Assembly: GCA_937139485.1 (NCBI GenBank)
Contig: CAKZQD010000095.1
Span: 1-39,529, forward strand
DNA length: 39,529 nucleotides
Reading direction: 5' to 3'
Source: an uncultured Bacteroidota bacterium
GTDB lineage: Bacteria; Bacteroidota; Bacteroidia; Chitinophagales; UBA8649
Shown here: positions 1 through 9,026 of the stretch, in pieces
Layout of the letters: each line of letters opens with the position of its first letter
Position numbering within the stretch: the stretch's first letter is position 1
Position numbers and translations under genes: made by a program
Notes under the pieces: model-generated
Databases searched by the model: none
What the model saw: only the letters and a program-made list of their open reading frames with translations
Told to the model about the DNA's origin: nothing

Positions 1-1
1 T

Positions 2-70
2 GACCTTAAAAATATCGAAAAGCGGATTTTGAAGAGACTGAAGAGTAAAAAAGAGTCTCAAAACCTCTAG
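2..70 (+). CDS. C-terminal tail of a CDS truncated by the window edge (…DLKNIEKRILKRLKSKKESQNL*)
   Basis: Open frame from base 2 to TAG at 68-70; Lys/Arg-rich tail; too short to assign a family. Confidence 0.35.
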   Translation, partial: DLKNIEKRILKRLKSKKESQNL

Positions 71-245
71 CCGCTTGATAGATAGATGATGCATCTGAGC
101 CAATCGACAGACACATCATCCAAAGTTCATCCAGAGGAAAATCAAAAGGCAATGAGCGCACAAGATCCCTTCATACTACTTTCTAGTTAATTATTCCGAA
201 AAAATCAAACGTAAGTTTATATTTGCAGCTTAAGCGCGAATAATA

Positions 246-884
246 ATGAGGCTCGGAACTTTAGCAAGAAAAATCAACATCACCCCTTCTGCATTGACCA
301 ATTTCCTAACAAAGGAAGAAATAGAGCTTGCGAGCGGTACCAATACAAAACTCTCCAACGAGCATATCGATTTAGTTTTAGGTCATTTCAAAAAGACGAT
401 TCCTGAAGATCCAATCATTGAGGAAACACCTACAGTAGAACCAACCGTTGTAGACAATACTCCCGAAAGAGAACCTGTAGAAACTGAATCTAATCCCATC
501 GAAGCCGAAATACCATCGGAAGAAGTCCTAGAATCGGCAGAAATCAAGAAATCAACTCCAGATGAGACATCAGAAATCATTGAAGAGCAATCTGAACCAG
601 AAATAGAAGAAATTGAGATTACAGGAAGCTTAACTTTAGACTCAAAAGGAAACGCCTTAGTAGATTTCAACGACAGCATTTTTAATGGCAAAATAAGAAT
701 AGTTGGCGAAGCCTCATACCAAAGTATTTACGAAAACTATGACGCATATCTTTCTATAAAAAATGTAAACGATACAGAATGTAAAATTTCAGTTTATGGA
801 CATTATACTTTGCCTGTAGATAGTACAAATTGGGCTCACGATAGAAGAGATTTTCACGCGCATCAAATTTCTTTTGGCTTTTAA
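246..884 (+). CDS. Hypothetical protein: N-terminal helical region (MRLGTLARKINITPSALTNFL…), acidic Glu/Pro-rich linker, distinct C-terminal region
   Basis: 212-aa ORF preceded by TATATTTG at 218-225. The N-terminus resembles small HTH-like/IF2-N-like starts seen in Bacteroidota. Confidence 0.75.
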   Translation: MRLGTLARKINITPSALTNFLTKEEIELASGTNTKLSNEHIDLVLGHFKKTIPEDPIIEETPTVEPTVVDNTPEREPVETESNPIEAEIPSEEVLESAEIKKSTPDETSEIIEEQSEPEIEEIEITGSLTLDSKGNALVDFNDSIFNGKIRIVGEASYQSIYENYDAYLSIKNVNDTECKISVYGHYTLPVDSTNWAHDRRDFHAHQISFGF

Positions 885-901
885 CTTTTAAATAAAAAAA
901 T

Positions 902-1474
902 ATGAATTTTTTCAAACTTTTATCAATATTAATATTTGCAATCTTTTTAACTGCCTGTGGAATGGGAAATCCAAATGGTATAAATAGCGTAACAAATTAT
1001 CCATATTTCATCACTCCAGATGCACAAATTGTTAAAAAAGTTTTGGTGCCAAAAGGTACAAAGCTCATTTTTGAAGAGCAGTTTCTAAAAAGTGGGAAAC
1101 AAAACAAAATGCTGCCAGAGAAAAAACTAAAAACGATAGAACTCCAAGATGGAAATACTATAAATTGGGGTGGTGTTCCAGTAACTATGATAAATAAATA
1201 CTTCAACACTGAAATGAGTGGCTATTCTGTTTATGCAGACTTTAATAAATTAAAAGAAGAAGAAAAAACAAAATTTTCTTCAGTTTGGAATAGTTGTAAT
1301 GATGATTTAGGAGTAAAAGTAGCCAATACAGATGATTGGTCTTTTAACAAAAATAACATTATAGATGTAGAAAGTTGTAGTGTACTTTATCAGCGATATT
1401 TTAAAGGAGACGCACATCAACAAAAATTTTTAGACTACTTATATTATGAATTGCAAAGTGTAGAAACTAAATAA
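902..1474 (+). CDS. Putative lipoprotein
   Basis: Signal peptide with lipobox MNFFKLLSILIFAIFLTAC|G; 17 nt after the preceding CDS. Confidence 0.75.
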   Translation: MNFFKLLSILIFAIFLTACGMGNPNGINSVTNYPYFITPDAQIVKKVLVPKGTKLIFEEQFLKSGKQNKMLPEKKLKTIELQDGNTINWGGVPVTMINKYFNTEMSGYSVYADFNKLKEEEKTKFSSVWNSCNDDLGVKVANTDDWSFNKNNIIDVESCSVLYQRYFKGDAHQQKFLDYLYYELQSVETK

Positions 1475-2439
1475 TGAATATGAAAATGAGACAGTTTTTT
1501 ATTACAATTTTTATTTTAGTCAGTTGCTCAGTAGTTGCACAAACTAAATCTTTGAGAGAACTTCTTTTAGAAGCAGATAATGTAGCTATAACAGAAAAAA
1601 TAGAGCATTCATTTTTTGATAATGAAAAACTGATTGCGCTTACAGACCATACTAAAAAGAATTTTTTAGATAGTGTAAAAATTATCTCGTTCCTCAAAAA
1701 AGGAAAAGCTAAAATTAAAATAGAAAAATTATACATAAAAATAGATATTGGAAACGCATTTTTTGAAACCATTCAAATACCCGAACTTGTGCCAGACTTT
1801 GACCCATATAGCAACCCAGTTTACAAAACCATTCTCTTTACAAAAACGCACAAAGAATTTACCGAAGTGCTTTATTATAAAGAAATAGATGAACGAAACA
1901 TTCAAAAAGTAAAAGACTTTATAAAATGGATAGAAGAAACCAAAAAGCTAAAAAATGATAGCGAAAAATGTAAAGCATACCTCAACAAATATTTTTCTAT
2001 GATAGCAAACAATAGTATAAGTACCGAATTTGAAATTTTTGAAAACATACTTTTGCCTACTTCCTCATTTATGCTTTATTATAAAAGCAAAGCACCTGAA
2101 GCTACTATTTTGAATGAAAAACAAAAAGAAATTTTAAAAAATGAAGTCTTTAGTAGCTATTTAAAAAGTATAGAAAACACGAAATTAGTCTATAGCTTTT
2201 TCCCTGAAGAAACTTTAGCATTTTACATAAAAAAGCTCAACAATGTAAATACTTATTCAGATGATTTTTATGAAAACAAACGATATTATTTTTCATTTTT
2301 AGAATTTGTACTTCAAGAAACAAATCACTTTAACAAAGACAGCAAATTATTGATGAATATATTATCTTCTTATGTACTTGACGAGCATTATTTACAAGCA
2401 GATATTTTTGAAAAATTGGTAGAAAAAATAAACGAATAA
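1474..2439 (+). CDS. Putative secreted/periplasmic protein of unknown function
   Basis: 321-aa ORF; signal peptide MRQFFITIFILVSCSVVAQ; start overlaps the stop of the upstream lipoprotein (TAATG). Confidence 0.75.
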   Translation: MNMKMRQFFITIFILVSCSVVAQTKSLRELLLEADNVAITEKIEHSFFDNEKLIALTDHTKKNFLDSVKIISFLKKGKAKIKIEKLYIKIDIGNAFFETIQIPELVPDFDPYSNPVYKTILFTKTHKEFTEVLYYKEIDERNIQKVKDFIKWIEETKKLKNDSEKCKAYLNKYFSMIANNSISTEFEIFENILLPTSSFMLYYKSKAPEATILNEKQKEILKNEVFSSYLKSIENTKLVYSFFPEETLAFYIKKLNNVNTYSDDFYENKRYYFSFLEFVLQETNHFNKDSKLLMNILSSYVLDEHYLQADIFEKLVEKINE

Positions 2440-2455
2440 CATACTTAAAACGTCT

Positions 2456-3004
2456 ATGACAACATTAAAATATAGAGAATTAAGCTTAACAAGAAGAATA
2501 GTTTTTACTTTAGTTTGGGTAGGAATTTGCACAATACCTTTTATAATGGTTGCAGTAATCTTAATTAACTTTTTCAACACAAATTTTGAACCAGGAAGTG
2601 ATACTGTACAAAACTTAATTATGATTTCTTTAGTGTTGATTGGTGTTTTTACCATAATGCTTCCAGCATTAATTCTTATAAAGTATGTAGGCAAAAAATG
2701 TACTTTAATTATTGATAATCATTCTATTATGATAACAAAAAGTAAGGAAATCAATAAAATAGAACTAAAAGACATTATCTTTATGGAGTTAGAAAAATTA
2801 TCGGTTCCCATTTTTAGAATTTATGGTAAAAATGAAAATGTATTAGCAGAAATAAAGCCTTATGAAACTTTTACAAAAGTAGAAAATCAAAGCCTTACGC
2901 TATTAATAAACGCAATTAAAAAATGTATAGAAACAAGCGAAGAAGAAATAAGTAAAACACAACTCAATGCAAAATATAAAACCATAAAGTATTATAAAAT
3001 TTAA
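2456..3004 (+). CDS. Two-TM integral membrane protein with C-terminal soluble domain
   Basis: 182 aa; two hydrophobic segments (VFTLVWVGICTIPFIMVAVILI, LIMISLVLIGVFTIMLPALILI), then a beta-rich tail. Confidence 0.7.
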   Translation: MTTLKYRELSLTRRIVFTLVWVGICTIPFIMVAVILINFFNTNFEPGSDTVQNLIMISLVLIGVFTIMLPALILIKYVGKKCTLIIDNHSIMITKSKEINKIELKDIIFMELEKLSVPIFRIYGKNENVLAEIKPYETFTKVENQSLTLLINAIKKCIETSEEEISKTQLNAKYKTIKYYKI

Positions 3005-3047
3005 GCTATTTTTATAGCGCAAAATAATAAATTTCTAAAAAAAAACT

Positions 3048-3119
3048 ATGACAAACATAAGCACCAGTTTAAACTCTGCTGGTAAAATTATTTACACGTA
3101 TAAAAAATTAAATAAATGA
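3048..3119 (+). pseudogene. Truncated 5' duplicate of the 4460..5029 gene (23-aa ORF MTNISTSLNSAGKIIYTYKKLNK*)
   Basis: First 27 nt match 25/27 to the start of 4460 (ATGACAAACATAAGCAyCArTTTAAAC), plus shared AAACT just upstream. Its stop TGA (3117-3119) overlaps the next start ATG (3116-3118) as ATGA. Confidence 0.65.
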
Positions 3120-3847
3120 TAACATTAATAAAAAAACTCTTTTTTAAAATACATTTGAATAAGAGATCGAATATCTCTAATGAGCAATATAACAAAATTG
3201 CTATTGGAGCATTGTATAGTGAACAGCAAGGTGCGTTTATAAACTCGCTAACTTCTGGTATCAACAAATCAAAACTTCAAAAACTACTTTCAAGTTGGTG
3301 GGGAATAAATAATGAAATAGAAGCTATTGAAAGTTTAGATTATTTATTAAAAAAAGGATTTAGATATTATTTTGAATCTGTAATTGAAGCGTATTTAGCA
3401 AAAGAAAATCAGCAAAAAGAAGCAATTATTGCTAAAGGTTTGGATAATACGGTTAAAGAATATGAAGAAGATGTTGAAAAAGCCTTCTCACAATTATATA
3501 ATCTAACAGACACTTTTGAAGAATTAAGCAAGAATGGAATTATAACCAATGTGAACGATTTACGAAAAATTGGCAACCTAGGTTGGGATTGTGGTAGAAT
3601 GGTATTTTTAGCAAGAGTTTGTTTTGATGCAGGTTATATTTCTGAAGCAAAAGCTTGGCATTATATAAATGAAGCATACAAACTGGCTATTGAAAAATTT
3701 TCAAATTGGGAAGGTTTTTCAAAAAGTTATATCCTAGGTAGAGGAATGTGGGGCGGAACAGGCTGCTATAATGAAGGTATTATGGATATTGCTAAATACT
3801 TACTGAAAGAAGAAAAAAGCCCTTGGGTACAAATGAAATTTAAATAA
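3116..3847 (+). CDS. DUF1266-like domain protein
   Basis: C-terminal motif IGNLGWDCGRMVFLARVCFDAGYISEAKAWHYINEAYKLAIEKFSNWEGFSKSYILGRGMWGG matches the DUF1266 GWDxGR…AGY…EAW…FxxWxxFxxSYxLGR signature as recalled. Confidence 0.75.
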   Translation: MITLIKKLFFKIHLNKRSNISNEQYNKIAIGALYSEQQGAFINSLTSGINKSKLQKLLSSWWGINNEIEAIESLDYLLKKGFRYYFESVIEAYLAKENQQKEAIIAKGLDNTVKEYEEDVEKAFSQLYNLTDTFEELSKNGIITNVNDLRKIGNLGWDCGRMVFLARVCFDAGYISEAKAWHYINEAYKLAIEKFSNWEGFSKSYILGRGMWGGTGCYNEGIMDIAKYLLKEEKSPWVQMKFK

Positions 3848-3871
3848 ATAATAAAATAAAAACAAATTATA

Positions 3872-4408
3872 ATGAAAAAATTAAAATTTAAACACAACTT
3901 AGTTATACTACTTTTTGCATTTGCACTATACAGCTGTGGTAATAACGAGCCAGCAACACCTATAAATGCTGAACAATTCAGTAAACTCTATGAAAATAAA
4001 GAAAATAGCAATAAAAGATTTAGTATTACCGGCTTTCCATTCTTAGATAAAGATGTAACCGTTAGAAACAATATGAAAATATCGGTGTCTATATATTCTG
4101 AAGCGAACGGAAAAGGAGAAAATATAGCTAGTGTTAATATGAGATATAAAGAATATAAAAACGGAATGTATATACCAGATAATTTCACAGCAGAAGACTT
4201 ACAAATTTTTGACAATGAAGGAAATCAATTTGGTGTAAATGATAAAATTACTGTTTCATTTACAATGGATTTAAACACAAATAGGCCACCTAGTAAAGAA
4301 AGGACTTCTATGGGAAAAGTGAATGGCAAAATGCAAAAAATAATTATTCCTGCTCAATATTATGGAAATGGACCTAAAAATTTAAAAATAGAAAAATCAA
4401 AAGAATAA
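3872..4408 (+). CDS. Putative lipoprotein
   Basis: Lipobox MKKLKFKHNLVILLFAFALYSC|GNNE; 178 aa. Confidence 0.75.
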   Translation: MKKLKFKHNLVILLFAFALYSCGNNEPATPINAEQFSKLYENKENSNKRFSITGFPFLDKDVTVRNNMKISVSIYSEANGKGENIASVNMRYKEYKNGMYIPDNFTAEDLQIFDNEGNQFGVNDKITVSFTMDLNTNRPPSKERTSMGKVNGKMQKIIIPAQYYGNGPKNLKIEKSKE

Positions 4409-4459
4409 GCGACAGTATTCAATGTGAAAAATATATTAAAGAGTATTTAAACATAAACT

Positions 4460-5029
4460 ATGACAAACATAAGCATCAATTTAAACGCAAAACTACAACC
4501 AATGCACCGTCACGACTTAGAAGACGCACTGCAAGAAACGCTGAGTAAGTTAGATTTTGAAGTAGAAGTTACCGGAGGAGGAACAGCACAAGAACCCAAT
4601 GGAGAAATAGCTTCTTGCGATATAGAATTAAGTATTTCAGACAAATCTGACGAAACCATCAATAAAATTAAAGGTGTTATGGAATTTATGCTAGCTCCTG
4701 TAGGTTCAAAAATTACTATTTATCCAGAAAATGAAAATGATAAAACCATAACAATTCCCATTGGAACTCAGCAAGGCTTGGGTTTATATTTAAACGGAAA
4801 AGATTTAGATGATGAAGTGTATAAAAACTACGACATCAATTTTATCTATGAAGAAATTGAACGTTTACTTGGCGATTTTAAAACAGGACACATTGCCAGT
4901 TATTGGGAAGGAGAAGAAACTTCACTTTACTTATATGGCGAAAGTTTTGAAGAAATGCACAGTAAAATAAAACCATTACTTGACGAATATCCTTTGTGTG
5001 AAAAATGTAGAGTGGTTAGAATTGCTTAA
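4460..5029 (+). CDS. Small cytoplasmic conserved hypothetical protein, possible immunity-type
   Basis: 189 aa (MTNISINLNAKLQPMHRHDLEDALQETLSKLDFEVEVTGGGT…YPLCEKCRVVRIA). No signal peptide; acidic, alpha/beta-like pattern. Family recalled only tentatively. Confidence 0.7.
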   Translation: MTNISINLNAKLQPMHRHDLEDALQETLSKLDFEVEVTGGGTAQEPNGEIASCDIELSISDKSDETINKIKGVMEFMLAPVGSKITIYPENENDKTITIPIGTQQGLGLYLNGKDLDDEVYKNYDINFIYEEIERLLGDFKTGHIASYWEGEETSLYLYGESFEEMHSKIKPLLDEYPLCEKCRVVRIA

Positions 5030-5059
5030 GAAAAATTTACACTAAAAAACAAAACAAAG

Positions 5060-5067
5060 TATATTTG
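5060..5067 (+). promoter_or_regulatory. Bacteroidota-type -7 box TATATTTG upstream of the pseudogene at 5089
   Basis: Exact TAnnTTTG match, 22 nt upstream of the degenerate ATG. Confidence 0.5.
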
Positions 5068-5088
5068 CATTAAATTTATAAAATAAGA

Positions 5089-5464
5089 ATGAAATAATAC
5101 TTATACTTCCTGTTGCATATATTTGTCTCTTCTTCTTGTACTGAAACAATTGAAAATACTAAAAAAAACTGAAGTGTTCTTCAACAACAATAAGGGTCTT
5201 ATAGCAGACAGCACAGTAATGAAAAGTACTTTTAAAAGCTATGAGTGTGTTTACAAAACCTTACCTAGAATTATTGAATAGAGAAGCTTTGGAATCACTT
5301 TTAGAATAGATATTACATCTTATTTATGATTTAAAACCCAAAGATTCCTCATGGAAGTATAATGCTATAAATTTTATTTGTTCTTTAACTCAATTGTTTC
5401 TTTTCTATTAGTTGAAACAAATTTATCAGAAGGAGAGTACCTTAAATTAGTTAAAGATTTTTAA
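5089..5464 (+). pseudogene. Decayed lipoprotein gene
   Basis: Signal-peptide-like MK*YLYFLLHIFVSSSCTETIENTKKN followed, after frame changes, by EVFFNNNKGLIADSTVMKSTFKSYECVYKTLPRIIE*RSFGITFRIDITSYL, DLKPKDSSWKYNAINFICSL and SFLLVETNLSEGEYLKLVKDF*. Several stops and frameshifts. Confidence 0.6.
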
Positions 5465-5576
5465 TATTATAAAACCAACCTATTTATCACATTCTGTCTT
5501 GTATCACAATACCTCATGTTCTATACTTGTATATAGTAATTTTGATGCTCGACAGTGCCTAGCAACATTGCTATTT

Positions 5577-6305
5577 TCATAAAACTACTTGAATATCCTC
5601 ATCACTAACAAAAGCCTCATTCTTAAACTTTTGAAAAACCCTTACAGTTGTTATTACATCTTTTTGGCAGTAAGTTGTAATTCTGCTCAAATCATTTTCT
5701 TGCCAATATACATTGCCAACCATACTACCATCTATATCATCTTTTGGAGTAGGAATGTCAAAAAGTGCTGCTAATAAATTTAGAGAAGTGTAAGCTTTAT
5801 AATCTCCAAATTTCCATAGTTGTAATGTATCTATAAAATTAACTTCCCAAGGTTTTTTACCGTGAATGTTTAACATTTCTGGAAGTTTAATACCGTTTAT
5901 TAGCATTCTTCTACAGATATATGGAATGTCAAATTCTTTTATGTTGTGCCCACAAATAGTTTGGTTTTGAGTGTCTGTATAATTATTACTTAATAAAGTT
6001 GCAAAAGTTTTTAGGAGTTTGGTTTCATTATCTCCGCTAAAAGATTTTATTCTAAGTTTGTCATTTTTCTCACTTTTTGTTAAATAGCCACAAGAAATAC
6101 AAACTATTTTACCAAATTCGGCATATATAGCAGCTTTTTCGGTATAACTTTCTTCAAAAGAAATTTCTGAGTCTTTTATAAGTGTGTGATGTTTTTTTTG
6201 CCAAAGTTTTTGAAATGTTTCAGTTAACTCTGTATAAGATTTTTTAAAAGATACGGTTTCAATATCAATAAATAGAATATTATATTTATTTACGGCACTT
6301 ATCAT
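5577..6305 (-). CDS. Predicted 3'-5' exonuclease related to the PolB exonuclease domain (DnaQ-like)
   Basis: DEDD-type motifs: ILFIDIETVSF, ICGHNIKEFDIPYICRRM, TYCQKDVITTVRVFQKF. Confidence 0.85.
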   Translation of the reverse strand: MISAVNKYNILFIDIETVSFKKSYTELTETFQKLWQKKHHTLIKDSEISFEESYTEKAAIYAEFGKIVCISCGYLTKSEKNDKLRIKSFSGDNETKLLKTFATLLSNNYTDTQNQTICGHNIKEFDIPYICRRMLINGIKLPEMLNIHGKKPWEVNFIDTLQLWKFGDYKAYTSLNLLAALFDIPTPKDDIDGSMVGNVYWQENDLSRITTYCQKDVITTVRVFQKFKNEAFVSDEDIQVVL

Positions 6306-6341
6306 TTTTTAAAGGTATAAATAAAAATGGAATAAACAAAA

Positions 6342-6377
6342 AAAATCCCAAAACACAAAAAAGTGAATTGGGATTTT
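6342..6377 (-). terminator. Rho-independent terminator of gap
   Basis: Inverted repeat AAAATCCCAA (6342-6351) / TTGGGATTTT (6368-6377), with T-run on the minus strand. Confidence 0.8.
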
Positions 6378-6395
6378 AAATCTAAAAACTATCGA

Positions 6396-7853
6396 CTAAT
6401 AATAAGTCAATCGTCTAACTTTTGCAATGTGTTTTGCGTATCTAATTACTTGATTTGTGTAGCCAAATTCATTGTCGTACCAGGTATAAATAACTACTCT
6501 GTCGCCTTCTTTGTTTACAATAGTATTTAAAGAATCTATTTCAGAAGCAGAAGTATTTCCTACTACATCTGTAGATACGTGTTCTGAAGATGCGGCATAA
6601 CCAATTTGCTCTACCAAATCGCCTTTTAAGGCAGCGTTTCTAAATAAACCGTTAATTTCTTCAACACCATTTTCTATTTTTTTCTTTAGTGTCATACTCA
6701 TTATAGCTATAGAGGCATTTGGTGTAGGTACACGTACTGCGCTAGCTGTTAATTTACCTTCAAAATGTGGAAAAATTTTAATTGCCGCTTTTGCTGCACC
6801 TGTAGAAGTTAATACCATGTTTAAAGCCGCAGATCTTCCTCTTCTTGCTTTGCTATGGATATTATCTATTAGGTTCTGGTCGTTTGTGTAGGCGTGAATA
6901 GTTTCTATATGTCCATCTTTTAAACCATAGTTTTCTTCTATTAAATGTAAAACAGGTGCTATACAGTTTGTAGTACAAGAAGCTGCAGAAAAAATTGTTT
7001 CTTTGTTTACATCTACTTTATTATGGTTTATACCAAATACTACATTTTCAATATCGCTTCCTGCAGGTGCAGTTAGTAATACTTGTTTTGCTCCTTTGGC
7101 TTGTAAGTGTTGTGAAAGAGCTTCTCTATCTTTCCAAATTCCCATATTGTCTATCACCAAAGCATCTTTTATTCCATAATCTCCATAGTTTATTTCGCTT
7201 GGGTGGTTGGCATAAATCATTTGTATTACGTTTCCGTTTACAATTAGTCTATTATTTTCTTTATCTACTCTTACGGTTCCTGCCATTTTTCCATGTACAG
7301 AATCTTTTCTTAGTAAACTTGCTCTTTTTACAATATCATCGCTACCTTTTTTTCTAACAACTATAGCTTTCAGTCTTAGTTGAGAACCGTTTCCTACTTG
7401 TTCTGTTAGTAATCTTGCTGCAAGTCTTCCTATTCTACCAAAACCATATAAAACCACATCTTTGGGTTCTAAAATCATTTTGTCTTTTCCAATAAAGTCT
7501 TTTAATTCGGTATTTAAAAAATCTTCTAAAGAATCTTTTTTGGTGTCTTTAGTATGCCATTTTTCTTCTAATGTTCCTATATCTATTTTAGAAGGTGCTA
7601 AATCCATTTTTGAAAGAATTTTTGCTATTTCTAATGATTCATTTACCGTAGCAGGAATTTGAGCAAATTTCTTTGCGTATAAATGGTCGTTGATTACTTC
7701 TGTAACGCTTTTGTCTACTAGTTTTCTTCTAAAAAGTACAAGCTCTACAGATTTTTCGTAGTATAAACCACTTGCATAGTTAATTAATTCTAGAGCAATT
7801 TTTTCTTGTCCTATAAAACTTTTTAATTCTTCTTCAAAAATGTCTTTATTCAT
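6396..7853 (-). CDS. gap: Glyceraldehyde-3-phosphate dehydrogenase, long Bacteroidota form with ~130-aa N-terminal extension
   Basis: Catalytic motif SAASCTTNCIAPVLHLIEENYG; GFGRIGRLAARLL; YTWYDNEFGYTNQVIRY. Confidence 0.95.
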   Translation of the reverse strand: MNKDIFEEELKSFIGQEKIALELINYASGLYYEKSVELVLFRRKLVDKSVTEVINDHLYAKKFAQIPATVNESLEIAKILSKMDLAPSKIDIGTLEEKWHTKDTKKDSLEDFLNTELKDFIGKDKMILEPKDVVLYGFGRIGRLAARLLTEQVGNGSQLRLKAIVVRKKGSDDIVKRASLLRKDSVHGKMAGTVRVDKENNRLIVNGNVIQMIYANHPSEINYGDYGIKDALVIDNMGIWKDREALSQHLQAKGAKQVLLTAPAGSDIENVVFGINHNKVDVNKETIFSAASCTTNCIAPVLHLIEENYGLKDGHIETIHAYTNDQNLIDNIHSKARRGRSAALNMVLTSTGAAKAAIKIFPHFEGKLTASAVRVPTPNASIAIMSMTLKKKIENGVEEINGLFRNAALKGDLVEQIGYAASSEHVSTDVVGNTSASEIDSLNTIVNKEGDRVVIYTWYDNEFGYTNQVIRYAKHIAKVRRLTYY

Positions 7854-7883
7854 TTTTTAGTTTTAAATGTTAGTTAAATAAAA

Positions 7884-7907
7884 AGGTCGGAAATTTACTT
7901 CCGACCT
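7884..7907 (-). terminator. Rho-independent terminator downstream of rpoD
   Basis: AGGTCGGAA (7884-7892) / TTCCGACCT (7899-7907), followed by T-run on the minus strand. Confidence 0.8.
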
Positions 7908-7966
7908 AAATTGTATTTTAAATGTATTGTTTCATAAAAGATATTCTTTCCCTTACGGTGCCAATT

Positions 7967-8836
7967 TTAGTTTCCTAAATAAGCTTTTAAAAGTTTACTT
8001 CTTGAAGTTGTTCTCAATTTATTAATGGCTTTGTCTTTAATTTGACGAACTCTTTCTCTTGTTAAGTCAAATTGTGCGCCTATATCTTCTAAAGACATTG
8101 GATGCTCAACACCAATACCGAAGTAAAGTTTTATTACATCTTTTTGTCTTTCAGAAAGTGTGCTCAACGAACGCTCTATTTCACCTCTTAAAGAATCTGT
8201 ATATTCTAAACCAGAATCTGTTTTAGCAGTATTGTCGTTTTCTAAAACATCTAGCAAAGAATTGTCTTCTCCGTTTACAAAAGGTGCATCCATAGATACG
8301 TGTCTAGAAGCTACGCTTAAAGTAGTTTCTACTTCAGAAGTTTGCAGTTCTAATAATTCTGCCAACTCTTCTGGTGTAGGTTCTCTTTCAAATTCTTGTT
8401 CTAGTTTAGAAAAAGCCTTATTAATTTTGTTTAAAGATCCAACTTTGTTTAGTGGTAATCTTACAATTCTAGATTGCTCTGCTAGTGCTTGCAAAATAGA
8501 TTGACGAATCCACCAAACGGCATAAGAAATAAATTTAAAACCTCTTGTTTCATCAAAACGCTGTGCTGCTTTGATTAATCCCAGATTTCCTTCGTTGATT
8601 AAATCACTTAAAGAAAGACCTTGATTTTGATATTGCTTGGAAACTGAAACCACAAATCTTAAATTTGCTTTTGTTAGTTTTTCCAACGCTGCTTGATCGC
8701 CTTGTCTAATTCTTTGCGCTAATTCAACTTCGTCATCTGGCTTTAACAAATCTACTTTTCCAATTTCTTGAAGATATTTCTCCAATGATTGCGACTCACG
8801 ATTTGTTATCGATTTTGTAATTTTTAGCTGACGCAT
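7967..8836 (-). CDS. rpoD: RNA polymerase primary sigma factor (short Bacteroidota RpoD/SigA)
   Basis: [81 protein letters not shown]. Confidence 0.95.
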   Translation of the reverse strand: MRQLKITKSITNRESQSLEKYLQEIGKVDLLKPDDEVELAQRIRQGDQAALEKLTKANLRFVVSVSKQYQNQGLSLSDLINEGNLGLIKAAQRFDETRGFKFISYAVWWIRQSILQALAEQSRIVRLPLNKVGSLNKINKAFSKLEQEFEREPTPEELAELLELQTSEVETTLSVASRHVSMDAPFVNGEDNSLLDVLENDNTAKTDSGLEYTDSLRGEIERSLSTLSERQKDVIKLYFGIGVEHPMSLEDIGAQFDLTRERVRQIKDKAINKLRTTSRSKLLKAYLGN

Positions 8837-8871
8837 GTAATTATTGTTTTAAATTATTGTTAATTAATGTA

Positions 8872-8879
8872 CAAAGATA
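8872..8879 (-). promoter_or_regulatory. -7 box TATCTTTG of rpoD
   Basis: Exact TAnnTTTG on the minus strand, ~35 nt upstream of the ATG. Confidence 0.55.
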
Positions 8880-9026
8880 CTTTTTTTCTTACTGCAATAA
8901 AAGTTTTTCTTTGCTTATCTTCTTTTAATATACGTATATAATGTGTATAATGTTGCCTTGTAAAATTATTTTTTGCAATAAAAATGTGTTATAATTGCAA
9001 AATTCTTAATTTAAATAAAGAAGAAA

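Noticed and set aside
86-190. 34-aa ORF MMHLSQSTDTSSKVHPEENQKAMSAQDPFILLSS*
   Set aside because: Too short, no recognised family; could be chance or a frameshifted tail of the upstream gene.
383-691. Antisense ORF of 102 aa opposite the 246..884 gene
   Set aside because: Ser/Val-rich shadow of the Glu/Pro-rich linker on the opposite strand; no start context or recognisable domain.
6995-7357. 120-aa plus-strand ORF inside gap
   Set aside because: Leu/Phe-rich antisense translation of a strongly conserved GAPDH gene.
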